Shown: positions 11,529-24,976, counted from the first letter of the stretch. The stretch is 57,999 nucleotides of DNA from Owenia fusiformis (GCA_903813345.2 CAIIXF020000004.1:29331986-29389984), one strand, 5' to 3'. Notes: a model not told the origin generated them from the letters alone. A program made the numbers and translations.

Positions 11529-13004
11529 GGTTGCGAGTAAATCTCAAGAAAGAGATGGAAAAGCTATAGATGGCCCAATTTCATATTACACGTAAAGAAA
11601 TGAAGTCAAACATTCCCGAGAATGTTTAGACTACGTATGACATTTGACCAGGACGATCAAAAATCATTCAAAAAAATTACCTAGGATATAAACAATCATG
11701 AAGAATTATATAGAATCAAGGTAAATCACTCATGATCAAGAACAATCACCTTGGATGTCTAAGATATAGAACAAAACAATTGCCCAGAGCCAAGAAGAAT
11801 TTTTTAGGATAAAAAACAGTCACTTATGATCAAGAACCATCACCTAAAATTAAGAAAATCATCTAGGATCATGAAAAATCACTTGATATCAATAACACAT
11901 TATTTAGAATTAAGAAGAATCATTTAGGATCAAAATCAATCACTAAGTATCGAGAAAAATCGCCTTGGATTAAGAACAATCACCCAGGATCAAGACCAAT
12001 CACTCAGAATCAAGAACAATCACTTAGAATCAAGAATAAGCACCTATGATCAAGAAAAATCACTTGATATAAAAAACAAATTATTTAAGATCACAACAAT
12101 CACTTAGCATCAAGAACATCTATATTAAGTGATTGTTCTTGATCCTGGGTGATTGTTTTTTACCCTAGATAATTTGTTACTGGTCCTGAGTGATTTTTCT
12201 TGGTCCTAAATTATTTTTACTGATCTAAGTGATAATCCTAGGTGATTGTTCTTGATCCTAAGTGATTGATAATTTGTTACTGATCATAAGTGATTGTTCT
12301 TGATCCTGAATCATTTTTTGTTTTTGATATTAAGTTATTGTTCTCGATCCTTAATTATTTTTACTGAATAACTGATTCTAAGTGATTGGTCTTGATCCTG
12401 AATAACTTGTTATTGATATCAAGTGATTGTTCTTCATCCTAAGTGATTGTTCTTGATCCTGAATAATTTTTTGTTTTTGATATTTAGTGATTATTCTTGA
12501 TCCTATAGGTGATTGTTTTTTATCCGAAATAATTTGTTTCTGATCCCATTATTTTTACTGATCCTAAAAGATTCTTCTTGATACAAAATAATGTGTTATT
12601 GATATCAAGTGATTGTTCTTGATCCTAGATGATTGTTCTTAGATTTTAGGTGATGGTTCTTGATCATAAGTGATTGTTTTTTATCCTCAAAAATCTTCTT
12701 GGCCCTAGGCAATTATTTGGTCTTGATTCTTAATATTTTGCTTTGATAGAGTGATTGGTCTAGATCTTAAACATCATGTTCTTGATCATAAGTGATTAAC
12801 CTTGATTCTAGATAATTTGTTCTTGACACTACGTCCATGTTGACACTTCATATGTGACTTGTGATCGTCCTGGTCAAATGTTTAAGGCTATTCATACGTA
12901 GTCTAAACATTCCCGGGAATTGTTGACTTCGTTTCGTTACGTGTTAAATGAAATTGCGCCATCTATAGCTTTTTCCATCTCTTGCATGAGATTTACTCGC
13001 AACC
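11529..13004. mobile_element. Foldback / Mutator-like non-autonomous element with 10-bp TSD
   Basis: The ends are GGTTGCGAGTAAATCTCA at 11529 and its complement ending at 13004. ATCAATTTAC flanks both sides exactly (11519-11528 and 13005-13014), a 10-bp target duplication. The outer about 130 bp of each arm are unique sequence ('acattcccgagaatgttta', 'tgaccaggacgatca'). Inside, each arm is an array of about 20-bp units: 'aagaacaatcactTaggatc' in the left arm, its complement 'gtgattgttcttgatcct' in the right, meeting near 12125. There is no coding capacity. Mutator-type elements make 8-11-bp duplications and often have long TIRs; Drosophila foldback elements have a similar build. The paralogous locus near 1050-1065 lacks the insertion. 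Confidence 0.8.
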
Positions 13005-13014
13005 ATCAATTTAC

Positions 13015-13880
13015 TATCAATGTCAGTCTTATTGATTTAATATTTATGCTTTCTCGGACATCATTGGTTTATATTAGTAGAAGTCAATATTATTAAACAT
13101 GTAGCGAATATTAACCATGTAGCGAATATTAACCATGTAGCGATCAAATGTCTTAATCATGTTGCAGTCAATAGTATTAATCATGTAGTGGTCAACTGTA
13201 CTCATGATCATGTAGCAGTCAACCGTTTCAATCCTATGAGAAATATCTCAAATCCAGTGTCTATTGTATAGTAGTACCATGTGCTTATATATATCCTGGT
13301 CATCTTATGTACCGATCGGTGGCTGCAGCTGTTCGTATATAAAAGAATGTTGATATGAGTACTTATATTTGGAACGTTTTAGGTTGCCCTAGCTCATGTA
13401 GCTAGACCCTAGCTTTTGCGATAAATGTCAGTTCACCTGTTCACTGTTTATCAGAAGATTCACATTTCGACACTGTTTTTAATTGACAATTGTGTTGCAA
13501 TAATTGAATCCAGTCAAGTCAGCATGCATAAGTTGTTAGCACAATATCATGAATATACTTACTCTAAAACAGTAAAACATATTAATGTGAACATCTCTCA
13601 TATGCTTATGTAGTTAGTTAACATATGTTAGAGCCTTTTCTTCTGCTACAGACAGGTTTTACTGTAATGACTGCAGCAGCCAGAAATCTAATACTCCCTC
13701 TTGCTGGAAGTTACTGAGAAAGCCCTTACATGTTACACGGAGGAAATCTGTTTTGGTACGATTCAAAAATATTTGATGCTCAATTTCTTTATTGAATGTT
13801 TTCACAATGTTTACACGATTTCGGTATTTTATTTGCGATTGTGTATAAGAAACTAATCGCAATTTTATATTGCTCTCATT
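13015..13880. repeat. Segmental duplication, copy 2 of zinc-finger 5' flank
   Basis: Matches 1065-2470 in order, with indels. It includes 'ttgcaataattga', 'gtgaacatctct.atatgctta', 'gacaggttttactgtaatga' and 'gaaatctaatactccctctt'. A small 20-bp tandem repeat ('attaaccatgtagcgaat', about three units) sits at 13100-13150. No gene. Confidence 0.65.
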
Positions 13881-14482
13881 CTAATGAAAGATTAAACTTC
13901 GAAACAAGCAGTTTGGCTGTAAGGGCATAACTTTGGTTAACAGTTGTAACCTTGAAATATGGCTCTATACTACATATTGCACAGGAGCAGTGATTTGTAA
14001 TGTTAAGCTTTAGGAAAACACCGGGGGGGGGGGGGGGGGGGGGAAATATAAGTAATAAAGATATCACACTTTTGAAAATGAGTTTTCTAAATTAATCCTC
14101 CGAACACAGGCCTCTTAAACTAATATGAGTGGATATACTAATGTATAACAAAATATGTGAAAATCAGAAAGATTGACGGTTTAGTTATTTCTAAGAAATG
14201 TTTTAAGTTAACATTGCTCTCAATCGGAAATTCTTTTTTATTTTTTTTTAAAAATCTGACAATTCAGATTTCTATGGGACAACAAATGTATTTATAATAT
14301 ATTTGAGAAAATTTTCTGTCCGGATTTTGAGAAAAAAATTTAATTAATTATGTTATTACATTGTATATAATCACTTAAACTGCCAAATACCGGTCCAAGC
14401 TAATAAATATAATTGTGTGTCATATAAAAAGTATCAAGAAAATACAAAGTGGTTCCAAAAGGATGAAAATTAAAAATAAAAT

Positions 14483-14560
14483 TGTCATGGCGGAACTCGA
14501 ACCCACATCATCCCGCCTACAAGCCGAGCATAAAATTCCTGCACCACCCGGGATAACGAT
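14483..14560 (-). other. tRNA-related sequence (possible SINE head or tRNA relic)
   Basis: The minus strand contains GGGTTCGAGTTCCGCC, a good match to the pol III box B / T-arm core. It is preceded at tRNA-like distance by CCCGGGTGGTGCAGG and GCTCGGCTTGTAGG. I cannot close a complete clover leaf with a standard acceptor stem, so a tRNA-derived SINE or relic is more likely than a working tRNA gene. Confidence 0.4.
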
Positions 14561-14569
14561 AAATGGTGT

Positions 14570-15340
14570 TATTTTTTGGTTAATATTTTAATATTAAAAA
14601 GAGAGCAGGGTTGGTGATGCGCGAACTGACTGAGCAATATTGTGTATTCTGCATGTACACTCCCCGAATAAGTTTGGAAATTTGACTTCCTCAAAACATG
14701 CCAAATGCAAGCTGCATCTACAACACTGACTGTTACAGTAAGAGAATTTTTCAGAAAAATGTTTCAGGTATTTTCTTTGTTCATTATTAGTTCAGAGTAT
14801 ATCTAATTGAAGAATAATATCCTCTTATCCACTCCCATTCACATTTTTGATCTGAAAAATGTTTAGTTCAGTTGAAATCTGCTTTGTATGATGACTCTAT
14901 CAAATTTAGGAATATTGTGTAACTGGTAAAAAGGTATTCTTCCAAAAATCAAATTGCTAAACTTATAATGGGGGTGTATAACCATACAACAATGTTATTA
15001 AGAAACAAAGACATGTATTTAATAACTTATTTAAATATAAATAGTACCTGCCACGATTCCATTCGTAATCAAATGAGTTAGTAATAAATTGGTAGGTTAA
15101 TCCTGTAGCCGACAGCTGAAAGTGGCATTCGCGAATACAAGCTAAATATTACAATACAGTCCGTCATATCTAACACTTTGGCAATGACTAATGGCCCCCT
15201 CCCATACTTTTTGTTATAAATGACATCTTGAATTTGACAAAAATTTATGCAACTTCCTTCATAATAAATTGAGCTAGAAGCTTCAAATAAATTTAGCATT
15301 TTAAAGCTCTTTTCTTCCAATGATTATATTTATTGGTTAT
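14570..15340. other. Non-coding; partial copy of 6.2-6.4 kb
   Basis: Diverged duplicate of the 6240-6370 region. The minus open frame at 15078-15320 has no recognisable domain. A run of about 23 G occurs just upstream, at 14022-14043. Confidence 0.4.
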
Positions 15341-15385
15341 GGGGGGGGGGTGCGATCACCAATTGCACCCCCCCCCCATGGCCTA
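15335..15385. repeat. G-run/C-run hairpin
   Basis: Ten G followed by TGCGATCACCAATTGCA and ten C, then ATGG, form an inverted repeat with a G:C stem and a short loop. The G run alone could also form a quadruplex. Confidence 0.7.
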
Positions 15386-15659
15386 TGGTCTCATTGAAAT
15401 GTAAAAACTCTGCATTGAACTACAAGTATTATAAAAGTTGCTTCCACATTCAAATAGTTGATAGGGTATTATATCTACTAGTATGCTCATATGAACAGAG
15501 ATATAGAATTTCAAACTGAAACATTAAGATAATCTGTTCTGTCATTGAAACAATATTCATGGCCAGCTAAATTTCTCAGAATTTAATGTGTTTCATTCGT
15601 TTACTCCTAGACTATATTCCAGAACTCTTTATCTGTTTATAGCATATTTATCATCTGCA

Positions 15660-15950
15660 GATAGACCTAGGACAGTAAAACCTATTAATGTGAACATCTC
15701 TATAATGTGTAAGCAGTTAACATTTGAAATGTGAGCATGTTTCTCCTCCAGTAGACAGGTTTTACTGTATTAACTCCAGTAGCCGGAAATCTGATACCCT
15801 TCTAGATAAGCCCTTACAAAAAGATGCCTCTTTATTGGTATCATACCATGCTATTTAATTTTCCTTGAATGTTTTCACAATGTTTTACATCATTTGTCAA
15901 TAGATTAGAAACTAACAGCTATATATAATACATTGGTCTATTTTAAGTGA
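15660..15950. repeat. Segmental duplication, copy 3 (partial)
   Basis: Third copy of the block 'gacagtaaaac.tattaatgtgaacatctct ... ccggaaatctgataccc' that is also at 2165-2300 and 13565-13700. Confidence 0.65.
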
Positions 15951-16980
15951 AAGTTTCTTTAAGATTACGGTCATATCTGTAAGGGCATGAGGGTATGAGG
16001 CAGAAGTTAAATACAAGCTAAATCCGCGATAGTTTAGGGCATGTTCTAAAAGGTGTGCTGGCTCCGATTTAGTGGACTCTGTGGCCTTATCCATTGTTTA
16101 GTCATTGTGTGGTTAAAATGACTAAAAGGTGGACTGACACAAAGGCCACTGTTTAGGTATTTTGATAGAAGAATGACTAAAAAGTGGCTTCAAACTGGAG
16201 TATAAAGGGTTAAGTAAAAGGATGGTACTGAGTGATCCAACCCACCCAAGATGCATGCCTAATAGAATCATAAAACCTTATCAAGTGATACAATCTGTAC
16301 CTGACACCATCAACTATAGTATCTAAGTATCTTAGTATCCCTTAAAAATTTTATATCATTTTGTCAAAGTAACAATTATTACAAACAATGAAGCTCTGAT
16401 TTCATAACTTTACATGACCCCAAAACAGCCTCGAGACAGCTTAATGTTGAGAGGTGGGGGGTAAACAATGCTAAAAAATTAATAACAAACTTTTTTACAA
16501 CTTGCAGTTGGTAAGGGGTATATGTGTATCCCAATTGATATAGAATTTTCCCTATTAAATGATTATGTTGGAGGAGTTTGCAATCATTAGTTTTAAGCTG
16601 TGATTTGCAAAACATAAAAGAACTAGATATAGTTGAATTCTATTGTTGATGAAAATTATGAAGTTGCGTCATTTATTTTTTCATTTTTTGTAAATATATC
16701 AGAATCAATAGCATTCCACTGTAAGTTTAAGGCAGAGTAAATCTAGAAGAGAGTCTCAATCTCATACTTTATCTCTAAAATCTAAAATTGACATGCTTTA
16801 TAATTTTAGTATGACCACACTTGTATAATATTTGCATAATTTGTCAAACTTAAATTATCCTTCACATTCTTTTGACTTAGCTTCTTAGAAGATAGCTTAG
16901 TCTACTTCCTTACTTTTAGCACTCGGGATATACTAAAATATAGTTGTCATAACTTAAGTTTAGCACTTGTTTAAGATATA
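15951..16980. other. Non-coding AT-rich stretch before satellite
   Basis: No gene, RNA or repeat that I can support. Confidence 0.4.
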
Positions 16981-16984
16981 AACG

Positions 16985-19900
16985 TGACATGACACATCAA
17001 TCATACATGCAATGGCATACACATATTGACTTTATATATTCACTACACATTGATCATACATTGGCTTTGCATACACATATTGACTTTGTATACATGACTT
17101 TGCACATGCATATATTGACTTTGTATACACACTACACATTGATCATGCATGCATGCATTGACTTTGCATACGCATATTGACTTTGTATACAAACTACACA
17201 TCGATCATGCATGCATACATTGACTTTGCACATGCATATATTGACTTTGTATACACACTACACATTGATCATGCATGCATGCATTAACTTTGCATATGCA
17301 TACTAGTATTGACATTGTATACAAACTACACATCGATTATGCATGCATACATTGAGTCTGCATATGCATATTGACTTTGTATACATGCTACATATTGATC
17401 ATGCATGCATACATTGACTTTGCATACGCATATTGACTTTGTATACACGCTACACATTGATCATGCATGCATACATTGACTTTGCACATGCATATTGACT
17501 TTGTATACAAACTACACATTGATCATGCATGCATACATTGACTTTGCATACACATATTGACTTTGTATACAAACTACACATCGATCATGCATGCATACAT
17601 TGACTTTGCACATGCATATTGACTTTGTATACAAACTACACATTGATCATGCATGCATACATTGACTTTGCACATGCATATTGACTTTGTATACAAAAAA
17701 ACTACACATTGATCATGCATGGATGCATTGACTTTGCATACGCATATTGACATTGTATACAAACTACACATCGATCATGCATGCATACATTGACTTTGCA
17801 CATGCATATTGACTTTGTATACAAAAAAACTACACATTGATCATGCATGCATACATTGACTTTGCATACGCATATTGACTTTGTATACACGCTACACATT
17901 GATCATGCATGCATACATTGACTTTGCATATGCATATTGACTTTGTATACATGCTACACATTGATCATGCATGCATACATTGACTTTGCACATGCATATT
18001 GACTTTGTATACAAAAAACTACACATTGATCATGCATGGGTGCATTGACTTTGCACATGCATATTGACATTGTATACAAGCTACACATTGATCATGCATG
18101 CATGCATTGACTTTGCATACGCATATTGACATTGTATACAAACTACACATCGATCATGCATGCATACATTGACTTTGCATACGCATTTTGACTTTGTATA
18201 CAAAAAACTACACATTGATCATGCATGCATACATTGACTTTGCATATACATATTGACTTTGTTTACAAGCTACACATTGATCATGCATGCATACATTGAC
18301 TTTGCATACGTATATTGACTTTATATACATACTACATATTGATCATGCATGCATACATTGACTTTGCACATGCATATTGACTTTGTTTACAAACTACACA
18401 TTGATCATGCATGCATGCATTGACTTTGCATACGTATATTGACTTTATATACATACTACATATTGATCATGCATGCATACATTGACTTTGCACATGCATA
18501 TTGACTTTGTTTACAAACTACACATTGATCATGCATGCATGCATTGACGTTGCATACGTATATTGACTTTATATACATACTACATATTGATCATGCATGC
18601 ATACATTGACTTTGCACATGCATATTGACTTTGTATACAAACTACACATCGATCATGCATGCATACATTGACTCTGCATACGCATATTGACTTTGTATAC
18701 AAAAAACTACACATTGATCATGCATGCATACATTGACTTTGCATATACATATTGACTTTGTTTACAAGCTACACATTGATCATGCATGCATACATTGACT
18801 TTGCATACGTATATTGACTTTATATACATACTACATATTGATCATGCATGCATACATTGACTTTGCACATGCATATTGACTTTGTTTACAAACTACACAT
18901 TGATCATGCATGCATGCATTGACTTTGCATACGTATATTGACTTTATATACATACTACATATTGATCATGCATGCATACATTGACTTTGCACATGCATAT
19001 TGACTTTGTTTACAAACTACACATTGATCATGCATGCATGCATTGACTTTGCATACGTATATTGACTTTATATACATACTACATATTGATCATGCATGCA
19101 TACATTGACTTTGCACATGCATATTGACTTTGTTTACAAACTACACATTGATCATGCATGCATACACTGACTTTACATAAGCATATTGACTTTATATACA
19201 AACTCCACATCGATCATGCATGCATACATTGACTCTGCATACGCATATTGACTTTGTTTACAAACTACACATTGATCATGCCATACACTGACTTTACATA
19301 AGCATATTGACTTTGTTTACAAGCTACACATTGATCATGCATGCATACATTGACTTTGCATACATATATTGACTTTATATACATACTACATATTGATCAT
19401 GCATGCACACATTGACTCTACATATGCATATTGACTTTGTTTACAAACTACACATTGATCATGCATGCATACATTGACTCTACATAAGCATATTGACTTT
19501 CTTTACAAGCTACACATTGATCATGCATGCATACATTGACTTTGCATATGCATATTGACTTTAAATACATACTAAACATCGATCATACATGCATACATTG
19601 ACTTTGCATACACATATTGACTTTGTATACATGCTACATATTGATCATGCATGCATACATTGACTCTGCATACGCATATTGACTTTGTATACAAACTCCA
19701 CATTGATCATGCATGCATACATTGACTCTGCATACGCATATTGACTTTATATACAAACTCCACATTGATCATGCATGCATACATTGACTTTGCATACGTA
19801 TATTGACTTTATATACATACTACATATTGATCATGCATGCATACATTGACTCTACATATGCATATTGACTTTGTTTACAAACTACACATTGATCATGCAT

Positions 19901-21440
19901 GCATACATTGACTCTACATAAGCATATTGACTTTCTTTACAAGCTACACATTGATCATGCATGCATACATTGACTTTGCATATGCATATTGACATTGTAT
20001 ACAAACTACACATCGATCATGCATGCATACATTGACTTTGCATACGCATATTGACTTTGTATACAAAAAACTACACATTGATCATGCATGCATACATTGA
20101 CTTTGCATATACATATTGACTTTGTTTACAAGCTACACATTGATCATGCATGCATACATTGACTTTGCATACGTATATTGACTTTATATACATACTACAT
20201 ATTGATCATGCATGCATACATTGACTTTGCACATGCATATTGACTTTGTTTACAAACTACACATTGATCATGCATGCATGCATTGACTTTGCATACGTAT
20301 ATTGACTTTATATACATACTACATATTGATCATGCATGCATACATTGACTTTGCACATGCATATTGACTTTGTTTACAAACTACACATTGATCATGCATG
20401 CATCCATTGACTTTGCATACGTATATTGACTTTATATACATACTACATATTGATCATGCATGCATACATTGACTTTGCACATGCATATTGACTTTGTATA
20501 CAAACTACACATTGATCATGCATGCACACATTGACTCTGCATACACTTATTGACTTTGTTTACAAACTACACATTGATCATGCATGCACACATTGACTCT
20601 ACATATGCATATTGACTTTGTTTACAAACTACACATTGATCATGCATGCATACATTTACTTTGCACATGCATATTGACTTTGTATACAAACTACACATTG
20701 ATCATGCATGCATACATTTACTTTGCATACACATATTGACTTTGAATACAAACTCCACATCGATCATGCATGTATACATTGACTCTGCATACGCATATTG
20801 ACTTTGTATACAAACTACATATTGATCATGCATGCATACATTGACTTTGCACATGCATATTGACTTTATATACATACTACATATTAATCATGCATGCATA
20901 CATTGACTTTGCACATGCATATTGACTTTATATACATACTACATATTGATCATGCATGCATACATTGACTTTGCACATGCATATTGACATTGTATACAAA
21001 CTACACATCGATCATGCATGCATACATTGACTTTGCACATGCATATTGACTTCGTATACAAAAAAACTACACATTGATCATGCATGGATGCATTGACTTT
21101 GCATACGCATATTGACATTGTATACAAACTACACATCGATCATGCATGCATACATTGACTTTGCACATGCATATTGACTTTATATACATACTACATATTG
21201 ATCATGCATGCATACATTTACTTTGCACATGCATATTGACTTTGTATACAAACTACACATTGAGCATACATCGACTTTGCATACGCATATTGACTTTGTA
21301 TACAAACTCCACATCGATCATGCATGCATACATTGACTCTGCATACGCATATTGACTTTGTATACAAACTACATATTGATCATGCATGCACACATTGACT
21401 TTGCATACGCATATTGACTTTGTATACAAACTCCACAGTG
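16985..21440. repeat. 62-bp satellite array, about 70 units
   Basis: The monomer is tacacattgatcatgcatgc-atacattgactttgcatacg-catattgactttgtatacaa-ac. Variants recur in ordered blocks: gcatacgcat, gcacatgcat, gcatatacat and tttgtatac/tttatatac/tttgtttac, plus A-run insertions. Half of each unit is alternating purine-pyrimidine (ATGCATGCATACAT), which can form cruciform or Z-type structure. Short open frames on both strands come from the repeat only. Confidence 0.95.
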
Positions 21441-22900
21441 ATCATTGTACAAATACTTATTCTTATTAGTGCTATTCTACGAAGCGCAAAGAGCTGGGGA
21501 ATATTATTTTGTGATTTTTGCATTGTAGCTGCCTCAGATAGAAATTGTTATCCTAGAAAACAACGACAAATTATTTTTAACAGCTCGTAATAAGATTGAA
21601 CAATCCGGAAAAATTGACGAAAAACACTGCTTGTTTCAGCCCGGAAAATGTCAAAACCCGGAAAAATGACGGTGAATGAAAATGTTCGAATTCTGCCGCT
21701 TTTGCAAAAAGTATCTCTCCTTTTTGATCCCGATTATTTTCCTCGTTTTTCCAGTGATGCTTTTTCGGACATCCTCATCTCAGCTTTAGTTAAGTGAAAA
21801 TGTAATGGTATTGACAAATAAACGTATCCTCCATTTTGGTCGTACAAAAGTTATTCTATTGAAGACCATGCAAGTTCTATGAGCGGTAGGAATGTAGCTA
21901 GACTAAATTTGTTGTCACACCTGAAACATGTACGTCCTGTGATTATCTTGCAAAACAATTTAACTTTTTTGAATTTGTTCGGAATGTACATTGTTATCAT
22001 ACTTACTGCAAAACATTAGACACTCAGAAAATGTAACGCATAGAACTTTAACAATGACTAAATATTTTTGCCGGCAAACAACATTACGTACATCTCAACC
22101 ACAGAATACAGCACATCATTGGAAAGCTCTAATTGTCATCTTTAATCTTCTTCATACCAGAATAGAATCAAACCTTCAGGGGTGTAAAAGTAAATATAAT
22201 GCATTGAATTTACGTAATAGATGACAATATATTTTTGCGGACTGTTAACATTACATGTACGTTTTTATGATTTGAAATAGCTAGTCACATATTTACACAC
22301 CATTAGGAAGCTTATCTTGTCTTCTTTAATCTCCTCTCTAGCATAAGTGAAACAATTGTTTTGGGGATTCAAAAATCAAATGTAACGCATTATAATGAGC
22401 TTTAATAAAAGATGACGAAAATTTAACAGACGTACAATATTATATGAGTGGAACCACCTTATCAAAAAATTTAGTTTCACAATTATGCTATGAAGGAGAT
22501 TCAAGTCCCCGAATGCGGGATTTCAATCTGGTATAAACAAGATCGAAGAGTATAATATAGGCTTTCTAATGGTACATGTATGCTGCATGTGTGGCTAGCT
22601 GTTTCAGTTCATAACAAAAATATGTGCTTAAGCTGTCAGTGTGCGAACAAATTTTGTCATTTAAAGTTACAAGTGCGTTTTATTTGATTTCTCACTCCCT
22701 GAAACTTTGATTCAAATGATGTATAGTGGAGGGAAATATAAGTATTATATAGCTTTATTTTAAAAAATACCAAACCGGAAAAAAAACGGATTTTTAATTC
22801 AAATTCAGCCCGAAAAAACGGAAAATTTAATAAAAATGAGCCTCAGAAGGTGTTTATTAACATTTAATTATTGAAAGTGTATTGTCTTGCTACAACTCTG
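21441..22900. other. Non-coding, with CCGGAAAA-rich ends
   Basis: No gene. 'ccggaaaaa' motifs cluster at 21610-21670 and again at 22770-22830, at both edges of the stretch. This could mark a degraded element, but I cannot define ends. Short diverged internal repeats ('aaatgtaacgcat') occur at 22030 and 22380. Confidence 0.35.
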
Positions 22901-22906
22901 TTGACC

Positions 22907-23151
22907 TCATGGCTCAACTTGATTCAAGTTCCATACACATTTTTTTATTGTCTCCCAGTGTCTATGTTGAATAAATTTTGCGAATTTTATCGCCTCTTTA
23001 ATATCCTTCTGTCTGGGTGTGGTTTTTGTTCTTAAAAATTCACTAAATAATTGTTTTAGTTCCTCCATTTCTTGGGCAGACCAAGATACTCTTGTAACTT
23101 TACGTTTCTTCCTGGGCTGCACTTCGTCATCTTTATCATCTGATCTTATCA
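22907..23151 (-). CDS. Terminal exon with SANT/Myb-like motif
   Basis: Minus-strand exon starting after an acceptor (tctttacag, 23152-23160) and ending in a stop. It encodes a basic stretch (QPRKKRKVTR, a plausible nuclear localisation signal), then a tryptophan-anchored helical unit: VSWSAQEMEELKQLF, then TPRQKDI, then HRHWETIKKCVWN. The pattern W-S-x-x-E...L..F...P..x.I.....R.W..IK..V.N is familiar as a short C-terminal SANT/Myb-like module in many invertebrate and fish proteins of unknown role; this is from memory of the pattern, not a search. The upstream exon at 23590-23715 joins in the correct phase (one base plus two) but contains an in-frame TAA, so the gene may be broken or that exon not part of it. 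Confidence 0.55.
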
Positions 23152-23589
23152 CTGTAAAGATTTAAGAACTCACATTTATAATGTAAATCATGCACTTTCT
23201 AGGGGAAGAGTATTATATGTAGTTTCCCAGATCCTAAAATATGAACATTGCAATGGAAGTTAAATGCTTCGTGTGCATACTACATGCTTATTTTGTGGTT
23301 TTCATGTTAAGGACATGAGTGGCATTCCCTTCTCTTATTTGTTTTTGATTTTACCAAATAAAACATATTTAAGAAGGACCTTCTTCTCCATTTACATGGC
23401 CTTGAAATCATTTTTAATACTAACAAATACTTCATATACATGTAGTGTAATATACAATGTAATGTAATATGTAAAGTTGATCTGGCATTCATTCTTAAAT
23501 AGGTTCACCCAGATGGTCACATATGGATATAAGAAATGAAAATGACCCAACGCTAGAGTGGATAATGTTTAAGTACAAATAAATCTTAC

Positions 23590-23715
23590 ATGTGTCCAAC
23601 TCTGGAGGTTCACCTTCATTTTGTTATGCATCTTGTAATGATATTGGTTCCATATTTTCTGAAGAGACTTCCAGATGCTTCTGTGTTTGTTCACCCAAAA
23701 TCTCGTTGCTTATCT
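23590..23715 (-). pseudogene. Candidate upstream exon with internal stop
   Basis: Bounded by gtttcag and gtaag on the minus strand and 126 nt long. It reads ISNEILGEQTQKHLEVSS... in the only mostly open frame, but has TAA at 23626-23624. Its end phase fits the SANT-like exon downstream. Either a nonsense change has killed the gene or this is a chance exon. Confidence 0.35.
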
Positions 23716-24970
23716 CTGAAACCAATAATACCAGATTAATGCATGATAATGTTTTATAAACATGTCGTTTCATTAACCATTTCAAATATGTAGGTGTCCA
23801 TATAACCTTAAATTATGCAAAGGTCTGATCTTGAAATTGAAATATTTTCTGAATGACGTAAAGCTCCCTGATTGTTCATATCTATACAAGGCACATTTGC
23901 ATTCCATACATTGTAAAAAGAAGCTGATGAAACTACAAAAAAGCAAGTTGCTTCACTCTGGATTGTTGTGTTTCACTTTTAGAAACCAGTCTCAAAATAA
24001 GGAAAATGTCATTCATATTCATTAGGGAGCATGTCAAAAGATCGATGTAGTACAAAAACCTATGTATTATCCCAGCCCCCCCCCCCCCCTTCCACTGTTA
24101 ACTATATATGGAAAATGTTGACACGCATGATTTGTAACAAAAAATATTATTAATAAGTGGGCGTTAATAGCGTACTTCCACTAAAATGTGGTGAAAACGG
24201 CAGATAATTTTTTTTATATTTAAAATTCTTTTTTATTTCAGATAATTTAAAAAGATTACATCAATTTAAAAATTTGTTTACATAAGTTACCTGTTGCATT
24301 ACATAATAATATTTCTCTTGGAGAGCTCTATTTTAAAATTATAGTACAAGTCAATAGTATTATAAACCTAGAGTATGTTTATGTATACACCACTTTGCAA
24401 TGAGTATAATATAATTTAACTTGTTAGTTTGAACATCATCTTTAAAAATGCCTTGTATTATTTCATCTTCTGACATGTTATACATAAAGTGTTGTTTAGA
24501 TACATCCTCCCCATAAATATCTATAATTGGTTTACTTCTACACCATTAATATTCTCTCAAAATAGTCGCAAATGGATGAAGAAAACGTTCAAATTTAAGT
24601 ATTTTGTTTCGATATCGAGCAAGAAGTCTATTGCGCATCTTAAAGGTCATGAACTTTGGTGGCTCTCTAACATTCCTTCGTATATTCTCACGTTTTTATG
24701 CTACTTTTACATGAAAAATGATGACCTATCATTAAACCTAACATAAGGTATAACTTTACATTGATATCGAACAGTATGTAGCGGAAATAATGAAGATAAT
24801 TGAGGAATTAATAATTCATTTGATTTGGGGGGCTCTTCTAGGGATTTCTAAAAAATATTGTTTAGTTAGATTCTCCCGTTCAGTGTACTAAAAACAGCTG
24901 AAGCAATTCCCCGGGGATCGATGCCGGGGAAGCTTATTCTTTGGGTTTCAGACACCCTCCCCCAAAGTTG
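23716..24970. other. Non-coding AT-rich stretch
   Basis: No supported gene. A run of 13 C lies at 24076-24088. Confidence 0.35.
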
Positions 24971-24976
24971 ATAATA

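Noticed and set aside
16985-21440. CRISPR-like array
   Set aside because: Units are contiguous 62-bp monomers with no spacers, in a eukaryotic genome; an ordinary satellite.
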